Assembly (NCBI GenBank): GCA_024403355.1
Contig: JAKSRW010000002.1
Coordinates: 1-64,000 of the forward strand
Origin: Lachnospiraceae bacterium
GTDB lineage: Bacteria; Bacillota; Clostridia; Lachnospirales; Lachnospiraceae
DNA: 64,000 bases
Direction: 5' to 3'
Shown here: piece by piece, positions 18,198-27,452 of the stretch
How positions within the stretch are numbered: the stretch's first letter is position 1
How the letters are laid out: every line of letters begins with the position of its first letter
The notes under the pieces: model-generated
The model's database searches: none
The model's input: only the letters and a program-made list of their open reading frames with translations
What the model was told of the DNA's origin: nothing
Position numbers and translations under genes: made by a program

Positions 18198-19085
18198 TTG
18201 AATATTCAGAGGCCATTGGTATATATTATTTTGGTAAATTATAATGGATATTTAGACACGGTTGATTGTGTGAAAAGTATCCTTGATAATGATTATCCTA
18301 ACTACAAAATAATTATTGTAGACAATGCTTCTGCTGACAGAGATACAATCCTAAACGACACATTTCTTACTGAAAACGCTGATATACTGCTTGCTGGCAG
18401 TAATGATGGTTTTTCATCAGGAAATAATATTGGAATAAAGTGTGCAATGTCTAAGGGGTGTGAGTATGTTCTTTTGTTAAACAACGATACAATCGTTGAA
18501 AAGAATTTTTTATCCGAATTAGTCAACTGTGCCGAGAGTAATCCTATGACCGGGATTGTTACAGGACGGATCTATTGTTATTATGACAAGAAGACACTTT
18601 GGTATTCAGGAGGCGAATATAATAGAGCGAATGGACTTACTAATCAGGTATTATTTGATGAATCGGTAAAAGGTGAAAAAGAGGTTACTTTTGCTTCTGG
18701 ATGTATGATGCTTATTAGTAACAATTGTTTGAAAAAAATTGGACTTCTGGGAGAATCTTTCTTTTTATATTCTGAGGATACAGATTATTGTTGTAGGGTT
18801 AATGATAGTGGGATGAAGATTATTTGGTCGTCGGACAGTGTGATTTATCATAAGGTAAGTGCTTCAACAGGTAATAATTCTGATTTTCAAAACTATTATA
18901 TGCTTCGAAATAATCTTTATATGATACAATCTTTTGGTAGTAATAAAAAAATAGCATACTGGAAAAGAAGAATACAGTGTATAAAAGATATTATAAAACG
19001 AAGGTTAAACATAAGAACTATGCATTGGGCATATGCAGATTTTCACAAGGGGATTAAAGGAAAGGGTATTCGCTTTAATAAATGA
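18198..19085 (+). CDS. GT2 family glycosyltransferase
   Basis: This 295-residue GT2 enzyme starts at a TTG behind GGGGG. Its motifs are VYIILVNYNG, IIVDNASADRD, FSSGNNIGIK, LLNNDTIVE and a later YSEDTDYCCRV acceptor-region segment. It is the same subtype as the preceding gene and may have arisen from it by duplication. It probably adds one sugar of the repeat unit. Confidence 0.85.
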   Translation: MNIQRPLVYIILVNYNGYLDTVDCVKSILDNDYPNYKIIIVDNASADRDTILNDTFLTENADILLAGSNDGFSSGNNIGIKCAMSKGCEYVLLLNNDTIVEKNFLSELVNCAESNPMTGIVTGRIYCYYDKKTLWYSGGEYNRANGLTNQVLFDESVKGEKEVTFASGCMMLISNNCLKKIGLLGESFFLYSEDTDYCCRVNDSGMKIIWSSDSVIYHKVSASTGNNSDFQNYYMLRNNLYMIQSFGSNKKIAYWKRRIQCIKDIIKRRLNIRTMHWAYADFHKGIKGKGIRFNK

Positions 19086-19099
19086 TATGGTGATATTTT

Positions 19100-20356
19100 A
19101 TGAGAAAAATTTTGTTTATTTCTATGAGCATACCTTATAATCAGGTACGTCATGCAGGCGGCAAAACGTTTAACTATTACATAAATAAATTAACTGAAGA
19201 TCCTGAAAACGAAATTACGATGATAGCTAAGGTATTACCGGAAGAGGAAAAATATACCTGTACAATCAATCCGCTTATTAAATCTATTTTTGTACGAACA
19301 CCACAGAATAAACTGAAAAAACTATGGGCATATTTCAAAAGTTTAAATTCAAAATTGAACCCTAATTATAAATATGGTAATGTGTTGACAAAAGAAATTT
19401 TTTCTCAAATAACAATGCAAATGAAATTACTGGCTAATAATGGTTATATTCCGGATGTAATTATCCTGGAATGGACATGGATGTTGTTATTTATTGATGA
19501 AGTAAAGAAAATTTTTCCGAAAAGCAAATATGTTGCTTCAGAACATGATGTTTCATTTTTAGGTGCTGAACGGCAGATTGATTTGGTAACAGGCTTAAAG
19601 AAAAAACGTGCAATAAAATATTATAATGCTCTAAAGAGGAATGAACTGGCAAGTATAAATAAATGTGATATAGTCTTTACACATAATTATAAAGATAAAC
19701 AATTATTGCTTGAAAATGGTATTAGTGAACAAAAGATTGATACTATCGTTCCTTATTATTTAAAGAAAAATATAAAAAGAGAGCCACAAAAAGGAAGTAT
19801 TCTTTTTTATGGAGCCATGAATAGAATTGAAAATTCCTCAGCAGCTATATGGTTTATAAAGAATGTTATGCCATTACTGGAAGACATGGCAATACATTTT
19901 GTGATTTTAGGTAATAATCCACCTGAAGAATTAAAAAAATATGAGTCGGATAAGGTGACTGTTACCGGATTTGTAGATGATGTTACACCTTATTTTGAAG
20001 AGGCAATGTGCCTTGTTGCACCATTATTGATGGGGGCAGGAATTAAGGTGAAAATTATTGAAGCAATGGCTATGGGAGTTCCGGTACTGACAAATGATAT
20101 TGGAATTGAGGGAATAAATGCAAAGGATAGGAAAGAATATTTGTGTTGCGAGACTGCGAGAGAATATGAAAAATGCATACGTAATATGATAAATAATTAC
20201 ATAGAATTAGAAATAGTTGGTGTGGGCGGAAAAAAACTTATTGAAAGTGAATATGACCTGGATAAGTCTTTTGAACATTATGCAGACAGGATAAATGATT
20301 TAATCAAAAAGAATCGCGTGGTAGATAATGAAATGAAGGAGGTTTGGTATGCCTGA
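19100..20356 (+). CDS. GT4-like glycosyltransferase
   Basis: This 418-residue GT-B enzyme has a short glycine-containing N-terminus (HAGGKTFNYYI), a central linker, and a C-terminal donor-binding domain with ILFYGAMNRIEN, VTGFVDDVTPYFEEA, PLLMGAGIKVKIIEAMAMGVPVL (two adjacent motifs) and TNDIGIEGI, where the EAMAMG portion corresponds to the family's acidic donor motif. It overlaps the following gene by eight bases. Confidence 0.85.
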   Translation: MRKILFISMSIPYNQVRHAGGKTFNYYINKLTEDPENEITMIAKVLPEEEKYTCTINPLIKSIFVRTPQNKLKKLWAYFKSLNSKLNPNYKYGNVLTKEIFSQITMQMKLLANNGYIPDVIILEWTWMLLFIDEVKKIFPKSKYVASEHDVSFLGAERQIDLVTGLKKKRAIKYYNALKRNELASINKCDIVFTHNYKDKQLLLENGISEQKIDTIVPYYLKKNIKREPQKGSILFYGAMNRIENSSAAIWFIKNVMPLLEDMAIHFVILGNNPPEELKKYESDKVTVTGFVDDVTPYFEEAMCLVAPLLMGAGIKVKIIEAMAMGVPVLTNDIGIEGINAKDRKEYLCCETAREYEKCIRNMINNYIELEIVGVGGKKLIESEYDLDKSFEHYADRINDLIKKNRVVDNEMKEVWYA

Positions 20357-21515
20357 TATATATGAGGATGATAAAATAAAAGTGATTGCTTTTTATTTGC
20401 CGCAATATCATTCGATTCCTGAAAATGATAAAGCATGGGGTACGGGATTTACTGAGTGGACAAATGTAAAGAAAGCTAAACCTTTATTTGCAGGACATAA
20501 TCAGCCAAGAATACCCCTTGATAATAATTATTATAATTTATTGGAAAACGGAGTGATGGAATGGCAGTCGTCACTTGCACAAAAATATGGAGTATTTGGG
20601 TTTTGTTATTATCATTATTGGTTCAAAAAAGGGAAAAAACTTTTAGAGAAACCTATTGAAAAAATGTTGGTTAACCCAGATGTGTCAATTCCTTATTGTG
20701 TTTGTTGGGCAAATGAGAACTGGACAAAAAAATGGGATGGAGGGAATTCTGAAATTATCGAGGAGCAAGATTATGATGATGAGGATGACTGGGAAAAACA
20801 TATAGATTATTTGGTTAGTTTTTTTAAAGATGATAGATATATTACAGTTAATGGGAAACCGTTGCTTTTAATCTATAGACCAACGTTGATTCCGAATGTC
20901 CAAAAACTATTATACTGTTGGAATGAAAGAGTAAAAGAACACGGTTTTGAAGGAATTTGCTTTATGGTACAGAATGGATCTGCTTTTTATGATCCACAGT
21001 TTGAAATGGGATTGTTTTCTTACCAAATCAAATTTGAACCATTTTTTTCAGCGATGTTAACAAACGGAGAAAATTGGAAACGAAAAAGAAAGTGCATTAG
21101 ACTATTAAAAAAACTTTGTGTTTTCAAACCGGTTTACAAGCTGAAAAAATTTATTAATAAAAAAAAGACTGAGACTGGAAAGACTCAGAATGTTATAAAC
21201 TATGATAGATTATGGAGTGGTATTCTTTCTGATAATCTTGAAAGTTACTTGGTAGAAGGTGCGGTTGTAGACTGGGATAATACTCCGAGGACTCCTTATG
21301 GAACTAGACTGGATGGAGCAAATCCTGAAAAATTTGAAGCTTATTTTGGAAAGTTGGTTGATAAAATAGAAAAAAAACAAGAGTTTCCTGCGATTTTTAT
21401 AAATGCGTGGAATGAATGGGGAGAAGGAGCATATCTTGAACCGGATGAAAAGAATGGATATGGTTTTCTTGAAGGCATAAAGAACGTATTAAATGATAGA
21501 AAGGTAGAGAAATGA
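20349..21515 (+). CDS. WbsX-like polysaccharide protein (GH99-like)
   Basis: This 388-residue protein matches the WbsX/glycosyl hydrolase 99-like family found in O-antigen and rhamnan clusters. Motifs include IAFYLPQYHSIPENDKAWG, GFTEWTNV, GFCYYHYWF, CWANENWT near 122 and a final INAWNEWGEGAYLEPD. It is often annotated as a glycosyltransferase although the fold is hydrolase-like, so its reaction is uncertain. A strong AAGGAGG precedes the start. It overlaps the next gene by four bases. Confidence 0.8.
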   Translation: MPDIYEDDKIKVIAFYLPQYHSIPENDKAWGTGFTEWTNVKKAKPLFAGHNQPRIPLDNNYYNLLENGVMEWQSSLAQKYGVFGFCYYHYWFKKGKKLLEKPIEKMLVNPDVSIPYCVCWANENWTKKWDGGNSEIIEEQDYDDEDDWEKHIDYLVSFFKDDRYITVNGKPLLLIYRPTLIPNVQKLLYCWNERVKEHGFEGICFMVQNGSAFYDPQFEMGLFSYQIKFEPFFSAMLTNGENWKRKRKCIRLLKKLCVFKPVYKLKKFINKKKTETGKTQNVINYDRLWSGILSDNLESYLVEGAVVDWDNTPRTPYGTRLDGANPEKFEAYFGKLVDKIEKKQEFPAIFINAWNEWGEGAYLEPDEKNGYGFLEGIKNVLNDRKVEK

Positions 21516-22396
21516 AGGACGAATTTGATGCGGGGATGGTATCAATCATTATTCCCACATTTAACCGTGGATCGACAATAAAAGAATCAATACAGAGCGT
21601 TTTGACACAAACATACACAAATTTCGAATTGATTATTGTTGATGATGGCTCTACTGATAATACAAGGGAAGTAGTTTTGAGTATCGATGATAATAGGATT
21701 AGATATATATATCAGAATAATAGTGGAGCTTGTGCAGCACGAAATAATGGAATAGATAATTCAGTTGGAGCATTTATTGCTTTTCATGATAGTGATGATA
21801 TTTGGCACGAGGATAAATTGGAAAAACAAATGTGTGTATTCAATAATTCTGTGGCAGATATCGTTTTTTGCGGACTTAATAGATATGAAAAAGGGAAAAG
21901 TGTTCAACTAGTTCCCCAAAACATGCAAAAAGGGATTTTATCGCCCGTGCAAGATTTGTTTGGTATAGGAACACAGACATTAGTATTCAAAAGAGATGTA
22001 TTGAATCATATTCGGTTTGATGAAAAGATGCTACGTTTCCAGGAATTTGAATTACTGATAAATTCAACTGAAAAAGGTTATAAAATTTTTTGCTTAGATG
22101 AGGGATTAGTTGATTATTATATTGGTGATGATTCCATAAGTAAGAATTATGAAAGGTTACTTTCAGCGAGTCGTAGGATAATAGAAAAATATCCTTTTTT
22201 TTGCAAAAAATATCCCAAAATGAAAAAGACGATGGCTGCAGTTTTATTTGATGCTGCAATCTCTGTTTGTGAAAGAGGAGAATTGTCATATAAACAGTAC
22301 TTAATAATGTCAGCAAAATATCAAAAGAATATAAAAAACATAATGAAGGTAATTTTCTCATATATTGGGTTATATAAACCTAAACGAAAAGGTTAG
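21512..22396 (+). CDS. GT2 family glycosyltransferase
   Basis: This 294-residue GT-A enzyme has VSIIIPTFNRGSTIKESIQS, LIIVDDGSTDNT, AARNNGIDN and the DSDD metal motif near residue 91. It likely extends the lipid-linked repeat unit on the cytoplasmic side. A stretch of nearly 300 bp without an intact gene follows it, unlike the close packing elsewhere in the cluster. Confidence 0.85.
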   Translation: MKDEFDAGMVSIIIPTFNRGSTIKESIQSVLTQTYTNFELIIVDDGSTDNTREVVLSIDDNRIRYIYQNNSGACAARNNGIDNSVGAFIAFHDSDDIWHEDKLEKQMCVFNNSVADIVFCGLNRYEKGKSVQLVPQNMQKGILSPVQDLFGIGTQTLVFKRDVLNHIRFDEKMLRFQEFELLINSTEKGYKIFCLDEGLVDYYIGDDSISKNYERLLSASRRIIEKYPFFCKKYPKMKKTMAAVLFDAAISVCERGELSYKQYLIMSAKYQKNIKNIMKVIFSYIGLYKPKRKG

Positions 22397-22540
22397 TTAT
22401 ATTAGGAAAGATTTTTTGAAATGCTGTGTCATAACATTATAGTTAAAACGAAAAATAGATAGTATCGTGAGATATATTTTTTTGATGCTATTTGGGGTGT
22501 TTTTCTTTGAAATTGGATAAATGTAATTTAATATAAAACT

Positions 22541-22690
22541 ATGCATTCTGATGATGCATATAATGCAACTGTAGGTGCCAATGTTAACAGGTATGGTGAA
22601 TATAGGGTATCATATCCATATAATATTACTTTTTATAATATGATTACAACTGGTGAGTTGGTATTGTTGTCGACACTACTGTGGCTATAA
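22541..22690 (+). pseudogene. Remnant of a GT-C-like membrane transferase
   Basis: A 49-codon frame begins MHSDDAYNATVGANVN and continues through YGEYRVSYP and ITTGELVLL before TAA. The DDAYN.. and YG-YRVSYP pattern followed by a hydrophobic helix resembles the first extracytoplasmic loop of GT-C (ArnT/PMT-like) transferases, without the N-terminal helix and everything downstream. No clear ribosome binding site is seen. I read it as a deletion scar left when the cluster was rearranged; it could also be a chance frame. Confidence 0.5.
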
Positions 22691-22716
22691 TAGCAAAGGT
22701 AATTGGTGAAAAGCAA

Positions 22717-24738
22717 ATGGGAGAGTTATATAAGATAAGTGTTATCATACCGGTATATAATGTGAAAACATATCTAAGACAATGTGTCGAGAGCGTTATT
22801 AATCAAGAATTTGATAGTTTTGAAGTTATTCTTGTTGATGATGGTTCTACAGATGGCTCAGGTGAGATTTGTGATGAAATGGAATTACAGTATTCATATG
22901 TAAAAGTCGTCCATAAAAAAAATGGAGGTTTAGGAAGTGCAAGAAATGTAGGAGTATCTATTTCGAATGGACGATATCTCATTTTTGTTGATAGTGATGA
23001 TTGGCTTGCTGAAGGTGCTTTGGAAGGTTTATTTGGGATTTCTGAAAGAGACCGTTTAGATATTGCTTTATTTGCCGCGCAAAATATCTATGAGGATGCT
23101 GTAGCTCAGGAGCAAATGTCAGGGATTAGCTATGAACGAAAGAATTTTCTAAATGAAGTAATGTTAGGCGAAGACTACATAAAAAAAGTTCTTCCAATGG
23201 GTGAATATTTATCTTCCGTTTGTTTGAGAATGTACAGAACTAAATTTTACAAAGAGAATAAGTTTGAATTCTGCGAGAACATTATTCATGAAGATGAAGA
23301 TGTTTCTTTTTTGAGTTGTTTATGCGCGGAACGTATTAAAGTGGTTCCGGATAAATACTATATGCGTAGGTTTAGAAGTGGTTCAATTATGACTTCTAAA
23401 ACTTATATACGTTCAGCTGAAGGTTATAGGTACGCATGGGGAAAATTGTGGGAGCTTATAGGAAAAACATCGGAAAACAAAACACAGCTTTGTGTGAAAT
23501 ATAGTTCGATGTTTACGGATATTTGTATTGGATATTACATAAATGCGGGGGGGAGCGAAAAAAGAAAGCTTGCCAGAATGGCACAGGAAATGTGTAAAAG
23601 ACAGAGGAACGTTGTAAAATCTAGAAAATACAATGCTATTGCTATTTCACCGTTTGCATATAGCGTGTATAACCGAATTCGTGAAAAAAAACACATACTA
23701 GATGAAAGTATAAGATTGAGAAGGTTAGAATCAGGTTATTTCAGAAACTGGATAAAAAGCATATTTAATCATTCAAAGAAAATATACTTAATAGGAACAC
23801 CGACTCATGGGAATGTTGGTGATCATTTAATTGCTAAAAGTGAATATGATTATTTAAGTAGTAGATTCCCGAATAACCAAGTAATTGAGATATCACTTTA
23901 TTATTGTCGCCGATTTTATAAAAAAATTAAAAGGCGAATCCACAAAAATGATATAATTTGTGTTTCGGGTGGAGGGTGGCTTGGAGATTGCTGGATAAAT
24001 AACGAATTATTTGTCCAAAGAATTATTAGTGATTTTCAAGAGAATACAATAATAATTTTACCCCAAACTATTTTTTATTCTGCAAACAGTAAAATGATAG
24101 AGAGTGCAAAAAACATATATTCTTTGCATGAAAATTTGCTTGTTTGTGTACGGGATAAACAATCAGAAGATGTTGCATTGAATAAATTAAAATTAGAATA
24201 CAAGCAAGTTGTTCTTATGCCTGATTTTGCATTATTATATCATTCGGAAATAATAAACACAAAAGGTCATTGTATCGGTATTTGCTTTAGAAAGGACAGA
24301 GAAATGGCAATGACACAGTCTGAACGTGATGAATTAATGGAGTATTTGTCCCAGAGTAAGTATTCATTGGTGAATATTAATACAAATGATGAAACTAGAG
24401 TTGTTGCAAGAAAGAATCGGAAAAAGTATATCGATGAGATAATGCTTAAAATATCAAAGTGTGATCTATTGATTACGGATAGATTACATGCAATGATTAT
24501 TTGTGCACTCGTTGGAACACCGTGTATCGTTTTTGATAACTCTACACATAAGGTTGCAGGGGTATATGATGCTTGGTTAAGTGAATTCTCATATATTAAA
24601 ATGGCAGAAAATAATGAAAAATTGTATGAAGATATAATTGAGTTTCTTGACTATGAAACATTGGGAAAAGAATTTTCTAAGGAATTATATTTATATGGGG
24701 ACAAATTGGCAGAAGTGATGAAAAAGTTAGGGGTATAG
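22717..24738 (+). CDS. GT2 glycosyltransferase - pyruvyltransferase fusion
   Basis: This protein of about 673 residues has two enzymes. Residues ~5-330 are a GT2 domain (ISVIIPVYNVKTYLRQC, ILVDDGSTDGS, GLGSARNVG, FVDSDDW). Residues ~350-673 are a polysaccharide pyruvyl transferase-like domain (IYLIGTPTHGNVGDHLI, VSGGGWLGD, ITDRLHAMIICALVGTPC). It would add a sugar and then a ketal pyruvate or similar group, giving the polymer negative charge. The ATG at 22717 precedes the first GT2 strand; a GTG at 22681 is also in frame. The ribosome site is weak for both. Confidence 0.85.
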   Translation: MGELYKISVIIPVYNVKTYLRQCVESVINQEFDSFEVILVDDGSTDGSGEICDEMELQYSYVKVVHKKNGGLGSARNVGVSISNGRYLIFVDSDDWLAEGALEGLFGISERDRLDIALFAAQNIYEDAVAQEQMSGISYERKNFLNEVMLGEDYIKKVLPMGEYLSSVCLRMYRTKFYKENKFEFCENIIHEDEDVSFLSCLCAERIKVVPDKYYMRRFRSGSIMTSKTYIRSAEGYRYAWGKLWELIGKTSENKTQLCVKYSSMFTDICIGYYINAGGSEKRKLARMAQEMCKRQRNVVKSRKYNAIAISPFAYSVYNRIREKKHILDESIRLRRLESGYFRNWIKSIFNHSKKIYLIGTPTHGNVGDHLIAKSEYDYLSSRFPNNQVIEISLYYCRRFYKKIKRRIHKNDIICVSGGGWLGDCWINNELFVQRIISDFQENTIIILPQTIFYSANSKMIESAKNIYSLHENLLVCVRDKQSEDVALNKLKLEYKQVVLMPDFALLYHSEIINTKGHCIGICFRKDREMAMTQSERDELMEYLSQSKYSLVNINTNDETRVVARKNRKKYIDEIMLKISKCDLLITDRLHAMIICALVGTPCIVFDNSTHKVAGVYDAWLSEFSYIKMAENNEKLYEDIIEFLDYETLGKEFSKELYLYGDKLAEVMKKLGV

Positions 24739-24739
24739 A

Positions 24740-26278
24740 ATGGAAAACAGTAGGAAACTGACCTTTATTAATCTGTTTACTGGCGTAATAACAATGGGAA
24801 TACAAATTATTGTGAGTTTCTTCCTTTCACCATATATTGTAAAAACCTTGGGGGCGGAAGCAAATGGATTTGTACAGCTGGCAAATAACTTTGTAATGTA
24901 TGCTTCACTAATTACGGTTGCATTTAATTCAATGGCCGGGAGATTTATTTCTATTAGTTATCATCGTGGTGAATTTGACAAGGCTAAGAGTTATTATAGT
25001 TCAGCCGTTTTATGCAACATGGCTCTTATTGTTTTATTTATACCTATGGCTGTAATTATTATTTCAAAAATTGATCGTATTATCGATTGTGGAAATACAC
25101 CTATTCAGGATATAAAACTTATTTTTTTGTTTGTATTTGTTAATTATTTCATAGGGTTAATCACGTCATTGCTAAGCATAGCGTTTTATGTAAAAAATGA
25201 GTTATATATCAATAATATAATCAATCTTTTCCGAAATATAATGAATGCAGTTTCGTTATTGTTTATTTTTTTGATTTTTCCGCCTAGAGTTTTTTATACT
25301 TCGCTTGTTATGGTGGCGTTATCAATTGTTTTAGTACCAATATATATAAAGTATAAAAAAAGTTTATTACCGGAGATATCGTTTGAAAAAAAATATGCTA
25401 ATTATTCGTCACTTATTATTATGCTTAAATCGGGTGTATGGAACACTATTAATCAATGTGGACATATTCTAATGACAGGATTAGATTTGTTAATTACAGA
25501 CATTTTTATTGATCCTGAAGCAATGGGGGAGCTTGCTGTTGCAAAAACAATACCAACTACTATTGCTTCTTTGGCAACTGTTTTGAACACTAATTTTGCT
25601 CCGGAATTGACAATTGATTGGGCAAATGAGAATAAAAAAGATATGTTAGTAAATCTGAAAAAAAATATGAGAATATCAAGTGTGCTTGTTTCTATGCCGG
25701 TTGTTACATTTTCTGTTTTTTCAATTTCATTCTATCGATTATGGGTTCCTTCATTAAATGCTGAAAGGCTTGGTGTCTTATCAATATTGACGATGATGGC
25801 TTTTATTCCGCTTGCTGGTCCTCAGACGTTGAACAATATCTTTCAAGCGGCTAATCGTTTAAAAGTTAATTCTATTGCTTTTTTTATCACTGGTATTTTA
25901 AATGTTGGTATTGTGTATCTGTTGCTCGATAAAACAGATTTAGGGGTGTATGCGGTCGCTGGGGTAAGCTCTGCGTTAGCCATTGTACGTAATCTAACAC
26001 TTACTATGATTTATACGGCATATTTGATGGGACAGAAATGGTATATATTTTATAAGGATGTGTTGATTTCTTTATTATGTAGTTTTATTAATTTTTCGGT
26101 GGGTATTTTTATTGCGTTTTCTTTGCCGACAGATTCGTGGCTTGGTCTGATTTCGAGTGTGGTTTTGACCTGTGTAATGACTCTGACAATAGAGTTGTTA
26201 TTCATGTTCAGTAAGAATGAGAGACAGTTGTTTATCGATAAGATAAAGGGTAGGTTTTTGAAAAATGGAAAAAGTTAA
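24740..26278 (+). CDS. Wzx-type polysaccharide flippase
   Basis: This 512-residue MOP-superfamily transporter has about 14 hydrophobic segments, starting with LTFINLFTGVITMGIQIIVS and LSPYIVKTLGAEANGF, the usual first-helix pattern. It would flip the completed undecaprenyl-PP-linked repeat unit to the outer face, where the Wzy-like proteins act. It starts one base after the previous stop and overlaps the next gene by 14 bp. Confidence 0.87.
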   Translation: MENSRKLTFINLFTGVITMGIQIIVSFFLSPYIVKTLGAEANGFVQLANNFVMYASLITVAFNSMAGRFISISYHRGEFDKAKSYYSSAVLCNMALIVLFIPMAVIIISKIDRIIDCGNTPIQDIKLIFLFVFVNYFIGLITSLLSIAFYVKNELYINNIINLFRNIMNAVSLLFIFLIFPPRVFYTSLVMVALSIVLVPIYIKYKKSLLPEISFEKKYANYSSLIIMLKSGVWNTINQCGHILMTGLDLLITDIFIDPEAMGELAVAKTIPTTIASLATVLNTNFAPELTIDWANENKKDMLVNLKKNMRISSVLVSMPVVTFSVFSISFYRLWVPSLNAERLGVLSILTMMAFIPLAGPQTLNNIFQAANRLKVNSIAFFITGILNVGIVYLLLDKTDLGVYAVAGVSSALAIVRNLTLTMIYTAYLMGQKWYIFYKDVLISLLCSFINFSVGIFIAFSLPTDSWLGLISSVVLTCVMTLTIELLFMFSKNERQLFIDKIKGRFLKNGKS

Positions 26279-27341
26279 GAAAATACTACTATTGCATGTG
26301 CCTATGTCAATATGTAATTTTCGTTGCCATTATTGTTACTTGGCACAACGTGATGAGTGTTATCAAGGGGTACAACCTGATATGAAATATTCACCGGACG
26401 AGGTGGCGAAAGCGTTATCTGTACAGCGTATTGGTGGAAAAGCGTTTATTAATATCTGTGCAGCAGGTGAGACTTTATTAACAAAAAATATAGATTTATA
26501 TGTAAAGGCATTGTTACAAGAGGGACATTATGTTGAATTTGTTACGAATTTATCTGTGTCATCAGTACTAGACAAGTTTTTGCAATGGGATGAAAAAATA
26601 TTGAAACACTTGGAATTTAAATGTTCATTTCACTATCTGGAACTAAAGAAAAAAGGTTTGCTTGAAACGTTTGCTTCGAATGTTAAAAAGATATGGCAAG
26701 CTGGGGCATCTGCCAATATAGAGATAACGCCTAGTGATGAGTTGATCCCATATATTGATGAGGTCAAGGATTTCTCATTAAAACATTTTGGAGCACTTCC
26801 TCATATTACTATTGCAAGGAATGATCAAACTAAGGGGATTGATTACTTAACAAATCTTTCTGATGTTGATTATGAACGAGTTTGGAGTAGTTTCAATTCT
26901 GACTTTTGGAGCTTTAAGAGGAGCATATTTGGGAAAAAGCAAAAAGAGTTTTGCTATGCAGGAAAATGGTCTGCATACATTGATTTATCAACAGGAATTA
27001 TGCGCCAATGCTATTGTGGTAAGGAGTTGGGAGATGTCTTTGCTAATCCTTTAGAGCCTTTTTTTGAAAAAGCAATTGGAAAGTGTGAAATGCCGCATTG
27101 TTTTAATGGACATGCGTTAATGACTTTGGGGTTGGTACCTAATGCGACAAGCGTTCGGTATGGAGAGATAAGAGATAGAAAGAAGCAAGATGGCTCATAT
27201 TGGCTACAATCAGAACTTAGAAGTTTTTTTGATTCAAAATGTGCTGATTGTAATATAACATACGGGAACCTAAAAAAAAGAAATATTCTTTTAAAAATCA
27301 AAATCAATAAGATAATAGAAAAAGTTAAACGCCATATATAG
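26265..27341 (+). CDS. Radical SAM protein in polysaccharide cluster
   Basis: This 358-residue radical SAM protein has the cluster motif CxxxCxxC at C17, C21 and C24 and a downstream ICAAGETLL segment corresponding to the SAM-binding glycine motif. A C-terminal part is rich in cysteine (FCYAGKW, QCYCGKELGDVF, CEMPHC, KCADC), like a SPASM/twitch auxiliary-cluster domain. The substrate is unknown. It overlaps the flippase gene, so it belongs to the same transcript. It could modify a sugar, a lipid carrier or a small peptide. Confidence 0.8.
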   Translation: MEKVKKILLLHVPMSICNFRCHYCYLAQRDECYQGVQPDMKYSPDEVAKALSVQRIGGKAFINICAAGETLLTKNIDLYVKALLQEGHYVEFVTNLSVSSVLDKFLQWDEKILKHLEFKCSFHYLELKKKGLLETFASNVKKIWQAGASANIEITPSDELIPYIDEVKDFSLKHFGALPHITIARNDQTKGIDYLTNLSDVDYERVWSSFNSDFWSFKRSIFGKKQKEFCYAGKWSAYIDLSTGIMRQCYCGKELGDVFANPLEPFFEKAIGKCEMPHCFNGHALMTLGLVPNATSVRYGEIRDRKKQDGSYWLQSELRSFFDSKCADCNITYGNLKKRNILLKIKINKIIEKVKRHI

Positions 27342-27452
27342 GAAATGGTAGGGTGTTTGTTAGATTTTATATAATATGTTGATTAAATAATAGTGAGATT
27401 GCATGACAAGTATGTATTCTTTATGGTAAATAATACTAACAAGGAGCATTAA

